Part shown: piece by piece, positions 55,501 to 59,558 of the stretch | Numbering within the stretch: the stretch's first letter is position 1 | How the letters are laid out: every line of letters begins with the position of its first letter | Assembly (NCBI GenBank): GCA_023974075.1 | Contig: CM043797.1 | Location: forward strand, 38,010,645-38,074,644 | DNA length: 64,000 nt | Source of the DNA: Chaenocephalus aceratus | Lineage: Eukaryota; Chordata; Actinopteri; Perciformes; Channichthyidae | Direction of reading: 5' to 3' | Translations under genes and position numbers: made by a program | The notes under the pieces: generated by a model | Databases searched by the model: none | The model's input: only the letters and a program-made list of their open reading frames with translations | Told to the model about the DNA's origin: nothing

Positions 55501-58312
55501 GGAGGGTCAGTGTGTGTTCTGTTCAGGAAATATTCTCTGTTTGTTTGTAGAAGTGTGAGTGATGGCAGGATCTGAGGATTGCACTCCACATAAAACTGCC
55601 CCCGAAACACCTTGTGGATTCCTGGAGCGTTACGGCTTTGTCAGAGTTCCTGACCTTTTAGTGATTTATGTTTGCACGTGCAAAAGCAGTCGGTGCAAAA
55701 GTGCTCTGCAAAAAAACATGAAAAGCATCAAATAAATTAAAGCAGGGATCAAAATGGTAAAATAGGCAGCAATGATGATATTAATCACGCTATATGGTGC
55801 TGTTAAGAGGCTATAATGCTGCTATATGATGTTATATGGTGCTATGATGCAGTGGCGAACCGTGTCTATCACAACTGGACCTTCTGTAGACACACACACA
55901 CACCCCCCCCCGGCATTATAATGTCCGTCTTTTCACTGAATTGTCATCTTGAAAAGGGTACTCACAACAATTCCGCAACAACTTCGTCTTCACCTGTTGC
56001 ACTTGTCCTTTCAACGTTAAAAACAATAAAACGGCATGAATTGCTTCGTCGCGTTCATCTAGATCCTCTGTCTCTCTCCAGTTAACTAGCGGGCCTCTAG
56101 AGCACCCTGGAACCGAGGGGAACTCTGAAAGGACACGCCCATTGGCTACAAATCAATATCTGATTGGTTGATCAAACTGTCAGTCCAAACGTACGCTCTC
56201 ATTCAGTGCAACGGCCAGGGCATTCGATCAAGGATGTAGAATACCTTGGTTGAAGGATATTCTACCCAGAGACCCAGAACAAGATCTGATTGGTTGCTTT
56301 CTTTTCTAACACAAAACCACTGAAATGCGTAGCATGGTCCGAGAAGGACAAACAAATCAACGTAACACTGTAATATTACAGATCAACAACACAGATACCA
56401 TTCTCATTTATTCATTTTATTACATTTTATTTATATAACTACATCGATGTTTTGTTTGTTTTATCTGAGTGTTCCAGGGTATTCTCTGAATACCTTGAAG
56501 GCCCTGACGGTTCGCCACTGATGTAATGATGCTATATAGTGCTTAAGATGCTATACTGCTGCTATAATGACGCTATATGATGCTTTATAGTGCTGCTATA
56601 TGCTGCTATAATAATGCTACTATAATGCTGCTATAATAATGATGCTATAATGATGCTATAATGCTGCTATAATGCTGCTATAATAATGATGCTATAATGC
56701 TGCTATAATAATGATATAATACTGCTATAATAATGATGTTATAATGATGCTATAATGCTTGGTTCCCTCTCTGCAGATGCGTGTGCCAGCATGGCGGTGT
56801 ACCAGGGGCCTCAGAGGGAGCAGGAGGATTACTCAAAGTTCACCATTCAGGAACCCAAAGAGACCTTTCAGACCCTGAAGCAGCTCAGAAACATCATGGA
56901 GGAACTTCAGAGGCAGCACAACATCCGCAGCGACACCGCGGCGCAGTACGGGAGCATGTGAGTTCAAATCTGTACTGTAATACCAGCAGGGGTAGAAACA
57001 TATCAGTTATCACTCCGTTACATGTACCTTTTATGTGAAGTATAAGTCTCTAAAGTCAGTGCATTACCAGGATAGGACGGGTGCGTTTCCTTGCCTTCGA
57101 GGTAAATATGAAAGTCTGTGTGGTGTGTGTGAATTTAGAGAATAGCTTGTTGAATAGTTAGATGTCTCCGAGTCTAGTTAACATTAAATCTCAGGCATGT
57201 CTTGAGAGAATTTTCTTACAAATATCCACTTGGACTTAAGGATGCTATGCCAACTCAAGGACTATAGCAGCCTAACTTTTTAAATATGATAAGTAAATTT
57301 GATCGAAACGACCATTTAGTTTTTTCCCCATTAGCAGCTAATTGGAAAAGTAGAATATATGCATACATATTTTTTAGGGGCAACCAGTGCAAAACAGTTT
57401 GATTTGATAATTTTGAAATGTTTTCATGTCGAAGAGGAAAACATGAAGTAACAGACACAGTGAACTTCACACTTCACACTGCCTTGTTAATTCCAGTGAC
57501 TGCAATCGATCAGCCATACCTGCTTACACACAGATTGTTATTCATTATTCGGATTAGCATGAGCGTTGGCTGTTCTTCCTCAGGGGGTCCGCGGGGTCTT
57601 AAAAAGTATTAAAAGTTGATAAATCAATTTAGCGAAAATGAAGGCTATTAAAAAGTATTAAACGGCATTTTCCAAGGTGCTACTTTTTGTAGCTTGTTTT
57701 CAATAAGTATATAAATGGTCCAGAGAGGTTGTGTTCTACAGTCTGCCTGAATGTAATCATTGCGTAGGTGTGTAGTGTGATTCTGTAGTTTATTGATGGC
57801 ATCCCGTTGGGTGTGACGTCATCTGAAGGACATCGCACGCTCACTGCTTGATAGCGCGAAGGTCCGTTTACGCCGGTTGCTAAACAACATCGTTATGGGG
57901 AAATGCAAGTCTGCGTCCAAATGGTTGGAAGATAAGGAGGAAGGACAATCAATACTGTATATAGTCAATGTGAGGTAAAGTGTGTCGCCAAGGTTACAAC
58001 TCAAAGTGGCGATGAGGTCTTAAAATGTATGGAGAGGGTCTTAAAGAAGGTCTCAAAAGGTGTTACATTCGACTTCAGGATTCCTGCATATACCCTCTGT
58101 AACACATACACATCTGTGTATGGTTCGTTCTTTGGTTTTTCCGTTTTAGTTTTAAAACAAAAAAAACAACACCGGTGTTTAGTTTTTCCTATTCGCATTT
58201 GAAACGGAAAAAACCAAAGAACGAACAACACGTGGATTCTACCAACCAGATAAGTTACCTTTTGTATTCTCTCTGTTTCAGGGACAACCCCATCATAGGG
58301 AAAACCTCCTAA
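8050..58312 (+). CDS. rasa2: RAS p21 protein activator 2 (GAP1m), 24 coding exons
   Basis: RASA2 is a GAP1-family GTPase-activating protein that converts Ras-GTP to Ras-GDP at the inner plasma membrane. It is tethered by a PH domain that binds inositol phosphates and phosphoinositides. The span includes introns; coding parts are the 24 exons listed separately. They sum to 2469 bases, giving 822 residues and a TAA stop, against about 850 in human RASA2. The shorter N terminus lacks the human Ala-rich leader. Domains: C2A about residues 8-125, C2B about 128-245, RasGAP about 300-510 with arginine finger R373 (FRGNS) and the FLR motif 485-487, PH about 585-690, and a BTK zinc motif with H691, C702, C703 and C713. 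Every junction is GT-AG and keeps frame, so the gene looks intact. The ATG at 8050 has a strong Kozak context (ACCATGG). The call rests on near-continuous remembered similarity to human RASA2. Confidence 0.96.
8108..12359 (+). other. rasa2: rasa2 intron 1
   Basis: 4.25 kb. It begins with a tandem repeat at 8277-8433, then a segment at about 8610-8970 rich in TACTTGAGTAAA/AAGTAC words typical of a widespread fish MITE. The remaining AT-rich sequence (8980-12340) holds no gene or repeat that I recognise. Confidence 0.85.
8277..8433. repeat. Tandem repeat of about 55 bp, three units, in intron 1
   Basis: Units start with the palindrome-containing word TAGCATGCTAAC at 8277, 8341 and 8396 and continue with AGCTTGTTGTG. 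The first unit is longer (64 bp) because of a (CAG)n expansion. The array lies about 170 bp downstream of the exon 1 donor. Confidence 0.85.
12360..12483 (+). CDS. rasa2: rasa2 exon 2
   Basis: Residues 20-60 plus two bases, C2A domain (includes [14 protein letters not shown]). The acceptor is TTCTGCAG and the donor GTAAGC. Confidence 0.93.
13015..13659. mobile_element. hAT-like non-autonomous transposon with exact 8-bp TSD
   Basis: The left end TACGGATGCTCCGATC and the right end GATCGGAGCATCCCTA are inverted copies with one mismatch. The 8-bp direct repeat AAAAACAC flanks both sides exactly (13007-13014 and 13660-13667). Eight-bp duplications are typical of hAT transposons. The internal part has a CT microsatellite (13256-13284) and no transposase frame. 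Confidence 0.88.
14509..14610. mobile_element. hAT-type end fragment
   Basis: It begins TAGGGCTGCTCAATTAATCG, the inverted counterpart of the terminus at 19144-19163. Only this end is recognisable; the rest is lost or interrupted. Confidence 0.5.
14643..15010. mobile_element. TTAA-flanked MITE (piggyBac-like), copy 1
   Basis: TTAA at 14639-14642 and 15011-15014 borders long terminal inverted repeats: AGGTGGGGTAGGTAAGTTT with GAGAAACCGGCTCGAGAT on the left and the complement on the right. Copies at 19842, 24410 and 47765 have the same ends and the same TTAA borders, which defines target-site preference for TTAA. Confidence 0.82.
15020..15500 (+). repeat. Repeat family D copy
   Basis: It shares the words GTGTCTCTACTG, CTGCCTGTGCTGCAGCACCT, CTGATTGGTTAGCTGGCC and AATGTGTTGGAG with segments at about 18240, 21640-22535 (reversed), 26960-28000 and 50285-50540 (reversed). 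No protein is seen. Where a full end is visible elsewhere it abuts TTAA, suggesting a MITE family. Confidence 0.65.
16411..16680 (-). mobile_element. SINE-like repeat, reverse orientation
   Basis: The sequence runs from a TATAGCGCTTTATCCAGTC body to a tRNA-like end with GGGATCGAACCC (reverse-oriented B-box-like) near 16618. I recall this layout as a common fish SINE inserted in reverse. Confidence 0.6.
17172..17545. mobile_element. Terminal-inverted-repeat element
   Basis: TCTCAATCTCGAGTA near 17176-17190 is matched inversely by TACTCGAGATTGAGA near 17524-17538. No transposase frame is seen. The family is unknown. Confidence 0.55.
18967..19163. mobile_element. hAT-type MITE
   Basis: The ends are TAGGGCTGTATGATT (left) and AATTGAGCAGCCCTA (right), imperfect inverted repeats of the TAGGGCTGCxCGATT class. 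No clear target-site duplication is visible. Confidence 0.55.
19842..20086. mobile_element. TTAA-flanked MITE copy 3 with inserted SINE
   Basis: TTAA at 19838-19841 and 20087-20090 borders AGGTGGGG...CCCCCACCT ends. The middle has been replaced by a reverse-oriented tRNA-derived SINE (about 19866-20040), recognisable by CCAAAGCGACTTACATACTC and GTGGGACTCGAACTTG. Confidence 0.75.
20555..20930 (+). mobile_element. Possible solo LTR
   Basis: The segment has a TATA-like GGGTATTTAGGC at about 20697, a polyadenylation-like AATAAATGCC at about 20820 and a terminal CACCTGACAC, the layout of a retrotransposon LTR. The words ACTGACGG occur at both flanks (about 20556 and 20924). No internal retroelement genes are present. 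Confidence 0.4.
21348..21451 (+). CDS. rasa2: rasa2 exon 3
   Basis: Residues 61-95, C2A domain ([20 protein letters not shown]). The acceptor is TGTTCACAG and the donor GTGAGT. Confidence 0.94.
21540..21634 (+). CDS. rasa2: rasa2 exon 4
   Basis: Residues 96-127, end of C2A ([10 protein letters not shown]...VDPNSEVQ). It is separated from exon 3 by an 88-bp intron. The donor is GTAACG. Confidence 0.94.
21655..22535 (-). repeat. Repeat family D, reversed, interrupted by a younger transposon
   Basis: The reverse complement matches 15186-15340 (AATCTAATCAGTTTG..., TTACATGCAATTTCCACTTT) and runs to GGCCCCTTTAA at the end, with TTAA as border. It is split at 21737/22216 by the hAT-like element. 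Confidence 0.7.
21738..22215. mobile_element. hAT-like element nested in family D
   Basis: The ends are CAGCGTTTCCGCCAG and CTGGCGGAAACACTG. Flanking 8-mers ATGTAACC (21730-21737) and ATGTGACC (22216-22223) match at 7 of 8 positions, and family D sequence continues on both sides. GC-rich interior without a transposase frame. Confidence 0.82.
23712..24022 (+). mobile_element. MITE with TACCGTACTTTTCGGAC ends, copy 1
   Basis: Inverted termini TACCGTACTTTTCGGACTAT and the complement enclose about 311 bp. Further copies are at 33516-33835 (reversed) and 43101-43425. Confidence 0.82.
24184..24260 (+). CDS. rasa2: rasa2 exon 5
   Basis: Residues 128-152 plus two bases, start of C2B ([18 protein letters not shown]). 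The acceptor is CTCCTACAG and the donor GTGAGT. Confidence 0.94.
24410..24756. mobile_element. TTAA-flanked MITE copy 2
   Basis: TTAA at 24406-24409 and 24757-24760. It has the same inner sequence as copies 1 and 4 (CTCTTAACATCCCGATAGCA, GTCATCTGTGGAAGC). Confidence 0.82.
24806..24979 (-). mobile_element. tRNA-derived SINE, reversed, split by a hAT-like element
   Basis: It reads in reverse: TTAGACGCTTTTATCCAAAG (3' end) to GTGGGACTCGAACTTGC (B-box region). The same SINE is forward at 37442 and 46846 and reversed at 19866. Its 5' part is cut at 24979 by the next element. Confidence 0.78.
24980..25689. mobile_element. hAT-like element with TAGGGATGGGAA ends
   Basis: The left TAGGGATGGGAA and right TTCCCATCCCTA are perfect inverted 12-mers. 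Both flanks contain TCCAC (CTGTCCAC and GTATCCAC), consistent with a mutated 8-bp duplication inside the SINE. The interior is 710 bp with no intact transposase. Confidence 0.78.
27044..27464. mobile_element. hAT-like element with exact 8-bp TSD
   Basis: The 8-mer TTTAATGT flanks it exactly (27036-27043 and 27465-27472). It starts CAGGGTTCTTACGG and ends GTGTATGAACCC, with repeated TGGAAA words inside. Removing it restores family D sequence. Confidence 0.8.
27666..27898 (+). mobile_element. tRNA-derived SINE
   Basis: It has a B box AGTTCAAGTCC at 27719-27729 and a body with GAGCAAGGCACC and CTCCCCGGGCGCCG, as in the SINE at 5815. It sits inside family D between GTGATGT and AATGTCAC. Confidence 0.75.
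28394..28477 (+). CDS. rasa2: rasa2 exon 6
   Basis: Residues 153-180 plus two bases, C2B domain ([20 protein letters not shown]). The acceptor is TTTCCTGCAG and the donor GTAACG. Confidence 0.95.
29456..30165. repeat. Foldback with arms of about 250 bp
   Basis: GACAGCCAATC... and CAATCCGATCAGA of the left arm recur as reverse complement in the right arm, together with CCGTGGATT, GATGGCCAGTCAGGCAAAC and CATTTGAAATCGACGATC. The arms differ by scattered substitutions. It lies inside the hAT-like element. Confidence 0.78.
30181..30506. mobile_element. hAT-like MITE nested in the larger element
   Basis: The ends are CAGTGTTTCTCAAACTTT and ACTTTGAGAAGCACTG. The flanking 8-mers ATCTAGAG and ATCGATAG match at 6 of 8. 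Confidence 0.7.
30922..30994 (+). CDS. rasa2: rasa2 exon 7
   Basis: Residues 181-205, C2B domain ([20 protein letters not shown]). The acceptor is TTTCTCCTCAG and the donor GTAAAT. Confidence 0.95.
31070..31092. repeat. Poly-C run of 23 in the exon 8 polypyrimidine tract
   Basis: An uninterrupted run of C fills the tract just before TCAG at 31093-31096. Confidence 0.9.
31097..31173 (+). CDS. rasa2: rasa2 exon 8
   Basis: Residues 206-230 plus two bases, C2B domain ([15 protein letters not shown]). The donor is GTACGT. Confidence 0.94.
31174..31664 (+). other. rasa2: rasa2 intron 8
   Basis: 491 bp. No gene or repeat is recognised. Confidence 0.8.
31665..31766 (+). CDS. rasa2: rasa2 exon 9
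   Basis: Residues 231-264 plus two bases, end of C2B ([20 protein letters not shown]). The acceptor is CTGTGCAG and the donor GTAAGG. Confidence 0.95.
31788..33425 (-). mobile_element. 5'-truncated non-LTR retrotransposon (L2/Rex/CR1 group), inactive
   Basis: Reading on the minus strand, a reverse transcriptase is recognisable: [20 protein letters not shown], the [14 protein letters not shown] motif, [20 protein letters not shown] and the catalytic YADD. It continues through a KTKVMLF block and a C-terminal region ending near 31966. The coding sequence is broken by a frame change near 32778 and a stop near 32434. The endonuclease half is absent at the 33.4-kb end. The 3' end (31788-31830) has an AATAAAG followed by short TGAAT-like units, typical of such LINE tails. 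It is inserted antisense in rasa2 intron 9. Confidence 0.88.
33516..33835 (-). mobile_element. MITE with TACCGTACTTTTCGGAC ends, copy 2, reversed
   Basis: It has perfect terminal inverted repeats as in copies 1 and 3. The interior has opposite orientation. It contains an open frame of 70 codons on the minus strand (33571-33783) nearly identical to one in copy 3. Confidence 0.82.
35660..35813 (+). CDS. rasa2: rasa2 exon 10
   Basis: Residues 265-316, linker and start of the GAP region ([25 protein letters not shown]). The acceptor is TTTTGAACAG and the donor GTAGGA. Confidence 0.95.
37196..37298 (+). repeat. rasa2: Duplicate of the exon 11 acceptor region
   Basis: GTATTTCATGTCTTCCCCCT, then TTTCTCCCGGCCTCCTTCAG at about 37261-37280, recurs directly upstream of the true exon 11 (38132-38153). 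The copy includes a complete polypyrimidine tract, the AG and the first bases of the exon (CCCGTCT against CCCATCT). Confidence 0.85.
37307..38086. mobile_element. hAT-like element with exact 8-bp TSD
   Basis: CTTTAGCA flanks it exactly (37299-37306 and 38087-38094). The ends are CAGGGGTGTCCAAC and GTTTGGACACCCCTG. It carries a SINE at 37442-37632 and no transposase. Confidence 0.9.
37442..37632 (+). mobile_element. tRNA-derived SINE nested in the hAT-like element
   Basis: The A-box-like GTGTGGCGCAGTGGG and B box GGTTCAAACCC (37499-37509) are clear. The tail contains TTGGATAAAAGCGTCTAACA. Confidence 0.82.
38154..38302 (+). CDS. rasa2: rasa2 exon 11
   Basis: Residues 317-365 plus two bases, RasGAP domain ([31 protein letters not shown]). 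The donor is GTGAGT. Confidence 0.95.
38303..38946 (+). other. rasa2: rasa2 intron 11
   Basis: 644 bp of AT-rich DNA. No gene or repeat family is recognised. Confidence 0.8.
38947..39061 (+). CDS. rasa2: rasa2 exon 12, arginine finger
   Basis: Residues 366-404. It contains [19 protein letters not shown]373 of FRGN is the position of the catalytic arginine finger in RasGAPs. The acceptor is CCTTACAG and the donor GTATGA. Confidence 0.96.
39070..39180. repeat. (CA)n microsatellite next to the exon 12 donor
   Basis: A CA run with a few CT/CG interruptions begins about 8 bases after the donor and takes up more than a quarter of the 390-bp intron 12. The rest of the intron shows nothing recognisable. 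Confidence 0.93.
39452..39526 (+). CDS. rasa2: rasa2 exon 13
   Basis: Residues 405-429, RasGAP domain ([20 protein letters not shown]). The acceptor is GTCTTCCATAG and the donor GTAAAC. Confidence 0.94.
39543..40264. mobile_element. Inverted-terminus element, copy 1 (possibly PIF/Harbinger-like)
   Basis: The left TTATGGCGCATCTCCACTGC and right GCAGTGGAAATGCGGCATTA are imperfect inverted repeats. A second copy at 59559-60301 shares long interior stretches such as GAACATATTTGACCGTGATT. TTA at both borders suggests a 3-bp duplication. It fills most of intron 13 (39527-40449). Confidence 0.7.
40450..40573 (+). CDS. rasa2: rasa2 exon 14
   Basis: Residues 430-470 plus one base, RasGAP domain ([20 protein letters not shown]). 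The acceptor is ATTGTGCAG and the donor GTAAGA. Confidence 0.95.
41360..41512. mobile_element. MITE end ending in GATAGGTGACC|TTAA
   Basis: It shares GGAAGTGAAATAGAGGGAT, ATGGCTAGAATGGGTGATCT and ATAGCATGATAGGTGACC with 54836-54986. Both copies end directly at TTAA. Confidence 0.65.
41515..42175 (+). repeat. Repeat family C, forward copy
   Basis: It is matched in reverse orientation by 48136-48720 (for example CTGTTGAACTGGCTTCGTAG, GTTGATAACCAGCGTCGTAG, GTGATTGGTCAAATGTT). The shared length is over 500 bp with substitutions and small indels. Confidence 0.75.
42309..42415 (+). CDS. rasa2: rasa2 exon 15, FLR motif
   Basis: Residues 471-506, RasGAP domain ([20 protein letters not shown]). F485-L486-R487 is the conserved FLR motif that stabilises the arginine finger. 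The donor is GTGAGT. Confidence 0.96.
42434..42484. repeat. (TA)n microsatellite in intron 15
   Basis: A perfect TA run fills almost half of the 112-bp intron between exons 15 and 16. Confidence 0.95.
42528..42611 (+). CDS. rasa2: rasa2 exon 16
   Basis: Residues 507-534, RasGAP domain ([20 protein letters not shown]). The acceptor is TTATTTCCAG and the donor GTAAGA. Confidence 0.96.
42612..43594 (+). other. rasa2: rasa2 intron 16
   Basis: 983 bp. A MITE occupies 43101-43425; nothing else is recognised. Confidence 0.8.
43101..43425 (+). mobile_element. MITE with TACCGTACTTTTCGGAC ends, copy 3
   Basis: It has perfect inverted ends. It contains a 70-codon open frame (43156-43368) almost identical to the one in copy 2. 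Confidence 0.82.
43595..43672 (+). CDS. rasa2: rasa2 exon 17
   Basis: Residues 535-560 ([18 protein letters not shown]), after the GAP domain. It is followed by an 84-bp intron. Confidence 0.95.
43757..43830 (+). CDS. rasa2: rasa2 exon 18
   Basis: Residues 561-584 plus two bases ([20 protein letters not shown]), linker into the PH domain. The donor is GTGAGT. Confidence 0.93.
43831..45933 (+). other. rasa2: rasa2 intron 18
   Basis: 2.1 kb, about 70% of it the minisatellite at 43862-45328. The remaining 600 bases (45330-45933) are AT-rich without recognised features. Confidence 0.88.
43862..45328. repeat. Minisatellite of mixed 10-bp and 18-bp modules
   Basis: The array starts with decamers GTGAAACTAA/GTGAAGCTAA, then combines them with the 18-mer GTGAAGCCAGTGGCTGCT (variants CTAGTGG and CTAGTGA) into 28-bp and 18-bp periods. 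It has higher-order structure: 44941-45060 is repeated exactly as 45061-45180. It begins about 30 bp after the exon 18 donor. Confidence 0.95.
45934..46040 (+). CDS. rasa2: rasa2 exon 19, PH domain start
   Basis: Residues 585-620 plus one base ([20 protein letters not shown]). The basic FKKRW region is the phosphoinositide-binding strand of the PH domain. The acceptor is TCCTTGTAG and the donor GTGAGA. Confidence 0.96.
46233..46799. mobile_element. hAT-like element with CAGTGGTGTAGTGG ends
   Basis: The left CAGTGGTGTAGTGG is matched by the right CCACTACACCACT plus one altered base. It contains a (CA)n run at 46513-46578. No clear target duplication is seen. Confidence 0.65.
46513..46578. repeat. 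(CA)n microsatellite
   Basis: A perfect CA run of about 33 units. Confidence 0.95.
46846..47020 (+). mobile_element. tRNA-derived SINE
   Basis: It is the same family as 37442: B box GGTTCAAACCC near 46889, body CAGCATGTCGTTGTGTCCCT and tail GGATAAAAGCGTCTAACA. The A-box region is shortened. Confidence 0.78.
47281..47760 (+). mobile_element. CAGGGGGTCCGCGGGG element, copy 1, truncated
   Basis: It matches the copy at 57581-58086 over its length (GGTCTTAAAAAGTATTAAAA, CATCCCGTTGGG, GGAAGATAAGGAGGAAGGAC). It is cut at its right end by the TTAA MITE at 47765. Confidence 0.75.
47765..49153. mobile_element. TTAA-flanked MITE copy 4 with a large nested insertion
   Basis: TTAA at 47761-47764 and 49154-49157 borders the same ends as copy 1 (GAAACCGGCTCGAGAT and complement). 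The MITE is opened near 47993 and closed near 48940 by an insertion starting CAGGGGCGGCGGGTGC. Confidence 0.82.
47993..48940. mobile_element. Element nested in TTAA MITE copy 4, carrying reversed family C
   Basis: MITE sequence stops at GTATCTC and resumes at ATCTCGTGCC. Between them AAGGCTAAGCCTTCCCAAA near the left and AGCCTTCCCAAACCTGAGC near the right mark the inserted unit. Its interior 48136-48720 is repeat family C in reverse. Confidence 0.65.
49605..49687 (+). CDS. rasa2: rasa2 exon 20
   Basis: Residues 621-648, PH domain ([20 protein letters not shown]). The acceptor is CTTTTTTAG and the donor GTAAGC. Confidence 0.95.
50285..50540 (-). repeat. Repeat family D, reversed
   Basis: TGACCAATCAGAGCAGACTG, GGGCTCTGGTTTCAG and GGCAGAATATGTCCTC|TTAA are the reverse of family D. 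The end abuts TTAA at 50533-50536. Confidence 0.7.
50739..51185. repeat. 33-bp minisatellite, about 13 units
   Basis: The unit is AGTAAAAGTAGAAGTACTCA followed by GATCTTGTACTTC/G (33 bp, some units 34). The AGATCT core occurs 13 times, 12 of them followed by TGTACTT. AAGTACTC-AGATCT-TGTACTT makes each unit nearly palindromic. It passes into AGTATAAGCATCAAG... and an AACCACTG end at about 51343, a common fish MITE terminus. Confidence 0.92.
51612..51800. repeat. Second AAAAGTAGAAGTACTCAGAT cluster
   Basis: Two to three units like those of the 50739-51185 array are followed by AGTGTAGGAATACTCTGTTA. The flank 51806-51910 repeats 50632-50730 (GTCGTTGTGCAGATTGGTCC), indicating a segmental copy. 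Confidence 0.8.
52065..52273 (+). CDS. rasa2: rasa2 exon 21, end of PH and BTK zinc motif
   Basis: Residues 649-717 plus two bases. [20 protein letters not shown] ends the PH domain. H691, C702, C703 and C713 fit the BTK zinc motif. The acceptor is GTGGTGTCAG and the donor GTGAGT. Confidence 0.95.
52274..52870 (+). repeat. rasa2: Three copies of the exon 21 donor-side sequence
   Basis: GTGAGTCACC occurs at 52274 (true donor), 52551 and 52704, each time followed by CACCTGCA-like sequence. AATACTAAGACTTAATAGCT and AAACACTCATATC(G/A)GGTAGAA recur with the same spacing. The spacings are 277 and 153 bp. Confidence 0.85.
53289..53590. repeat. 74-bp minisatellite, about four units
   Basis: ACCGTGCCTACGTCAACCAC starts at 53331, 53405, 53479 and 53554. 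Units are C-rich (CCACCTCCCCCCC, CTACCCCCGCACCATCTCCC). Because 74 is not a multiple of 3, all three frames stay open and give proline-rich frames that are not genes. Confidence 0.92.
53640..54835 (+). mobile_element. L2-type LINE with internal deletion joining endonuclease to reverse transcriptase
   Basis: At 53897-53980 the reading [20 protein letters not shown] is the start of an L2 endonuclease. Near 54090-54105 KKGGGVAI (endonuclease) runs straight into reverse transcriptase sequence [15 protein letters not shown]. Then come [20 protein letters not shown], the catalytic [18 protein letters not shown] and [12 protein letters not shown] up to [10 protein letters not shown]. The C-terminal end and 3' tail are missing, the element being cut at the MITE end at 54836. 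The 54060-54848 frame remains open, but most of the endonuclease is lost, so it cannot be functional. Confidence 0.88.
54836..54986. mobile_element. MITE end ending in GATAGGTGACC|TTAA, second copy
   Basis: It matches 41360-41512 with few differences and ends at TTAA (about 54983-54986). It abuts the truncated LINE. Confidence 0.65.
55402..55505 (+). CDS. rasa2: rasa2 exon 22
   Basis: Residues 718-752 plus one base ([20 protein letters not shown]). The acceptor is CTCTCTCAG. The donor GTCAGT is weaker than the others but keeps frame. Confidence 0.93.
55853..56520. mobile_element. MITE with CAGTGGCGAACCGT ends
   Basis: CAGTGGCGAACCGT at about 55850-55863 is matched by ACGGTTCGCCACTG at about 56507-56520, and ATGATG/ATGTAATG flank it. 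No transposase is seen. It splits the surrounding TATA-GCTGC repeat. Confidence 0.7.
56525..56757. repeat. GCTATAAT-type irregular tandem repeat before exon 23
   Basis: Units of ATGCTGCTATAATAATGATG alternate in varying order up to 19 bases before the exon 23 acceptor. Confidence 0.88.
56777..56957 (+). CDS. rasa2: rasa2 exon 23
   Basis: Residues 753-812 plus two bases ([20 protein letters not shown]), C-terminal helical region. The acceptor is CTCTGCAG and the donor GTGAGT. Confidence 0.95.
57581..58086 (+). mobile_element. CAGGGGGTCCGCGGGG element, copy 2
   Basis: It begins CAGGGGGTCC and ends GGATTCCTG, short inverted ends. Its interior matches 47281-47760. No protein is seen. Confidence 0.7.
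58123..58226. repeat. Hairpin with about 24-bp arms close to the last acceptor
   Basis: Left arm GTTCGTTCTTTGGTTTTTCC... (58123-58146) and right arm GGAAAAAACCAAAGAACGAA (58206-58225 within 58202-58226) are complementary except for one T/A length difference. Confidence 0.85.
58282..58312 (+). CDS. rasa2: rasa2 exon 24, C terminus and stop
   Basis: Residues 813-822 ([10 protein letters not shown]) and TAA at 58310-58312. The acceptor is CTCTGTTTCAG. Human RASA2 ends similarly (ENPIVGKAS, from memory). Confidence 0.94.
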
Positions 58313-59558
58313 CCCGAGCAGATCTGATCCGGAACCGTCTCCTCTGAACCCTGTTGAGTTCGCTCTCTTCGACCCCCCCCCCCCCTCCTCCTCTGGTCCC
58401 CTTTCCTCATCTTAATTTATGTCCTCTTTGATATCTACAGCTGTGTGAAAGAAGCATCATTACCTGGTGTGTGAATAGGCTGCTAATTTCTTTTATTCAC
58501 CCATTTTTTTTTTTTAATGATGCTCTCCCAAATCTCGTATGGTTTTGCTCTGACACCGCGTCTTTAAAAGTTGATTTAATAATCATCTTTGTGGATTATG
58601 GTCCTCTGTGTCCCCCTTTTATCCTCTCTTAGTGTCCTTGCTCTGAACAAAAGTGTATAAATATTTTCCGAGGACAGTTGAGTAGAGGAAACCGATCTGC
58701 CTTACTTTGATGGATGTTTCTTTCACATGAAATGCTGAGGGAATAATGCAGAAGCACTTTAAATATTTGGAGCTCTCCAAATGGAAACGATTAGATACTT
58801 GGTATCAACTCTCCCCAATTCGATCAGTTTCATGATCCGTTTGTCTGTTTAATCCGCCGTGTTCAATAACATTTAAAGCCTGTAGATTTTAAGATATTTT
58901 TCTTGACCAAAGACGATTTCATAGGTTTGACTTGAAGAAAAAAAAATGTATTTTGAATACAAATGTTTTAAATGGAGAAAATTATATATATATATTTGGT
59001 TTCTGTGGGGTTTTTTTTGCTAACATATCCTTGATTTAGTGACTTAAGGCGAGCATGCAGTCCTGAGAGCACATGGTGGTGTAGAGTCGTGTTTCCCTGT
59101 GATTGTGAATCGTTTCGGTACGCTGTGCATCGCAACATATCTGGAGTGGCTTATGTGAGGAACAAGAGGGAACAATCATATTCATAAATCGCCTCCCCAT
59201 CATCCCTTAAGTAGTCCAGACAATCACAACACATTTCATTTTTTAAATCCGCAGCTTTTGTACCTATGGCTTAAGAGAAGTTGTTTGAAATGTGTCTCTT
59301 GTTGATTTAGTACGGTGCAAACATGCTAAAACATTTCCATTAGGAAAAACATGCTGGACTTTCAAAAATAATGTAAACACAAATGTGCCAAAACGCATAC
59401 AAATGAAGAAATATCTTCACAAACATTTGTGGCGTTTACTCAAGTGCTGCATTTAGGAATCGCTGCAAGCTCAAAACACAACGTAAACCAGGGGACACTA
59501 ATAAGTGACGCACACAGCTGCGACAGGAGAGCTTGTTGACGTTAGCAGAGTTAGTCTA

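Larger units (their letters stand above)
55506..56776 (+). other. rasa2: rasa2 intron 22
   Basis: 1.3 kb. It contains irregular GCTATAAT/GCTATATGGTGCT tandem repeats at about 55790-55850 and 56525-56757. Between them (55850-56520) is a TGGCGAACCGTGT...ACGGTTCGCCACTG segment with inverted ends at 55854 and 56507, probably an inserted MITE. Confidence 0.75.
56958..58281 (+). other. rasa2: rasa2 intron 23
   Basis: 1.3 kb. It holds the CAGGGGGTCCGCGGGG element (57581-58086) and a hairpin (58123-58226) just before the last exon. The first 600 bases show nothing recognisable. Confidence 0.85.
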
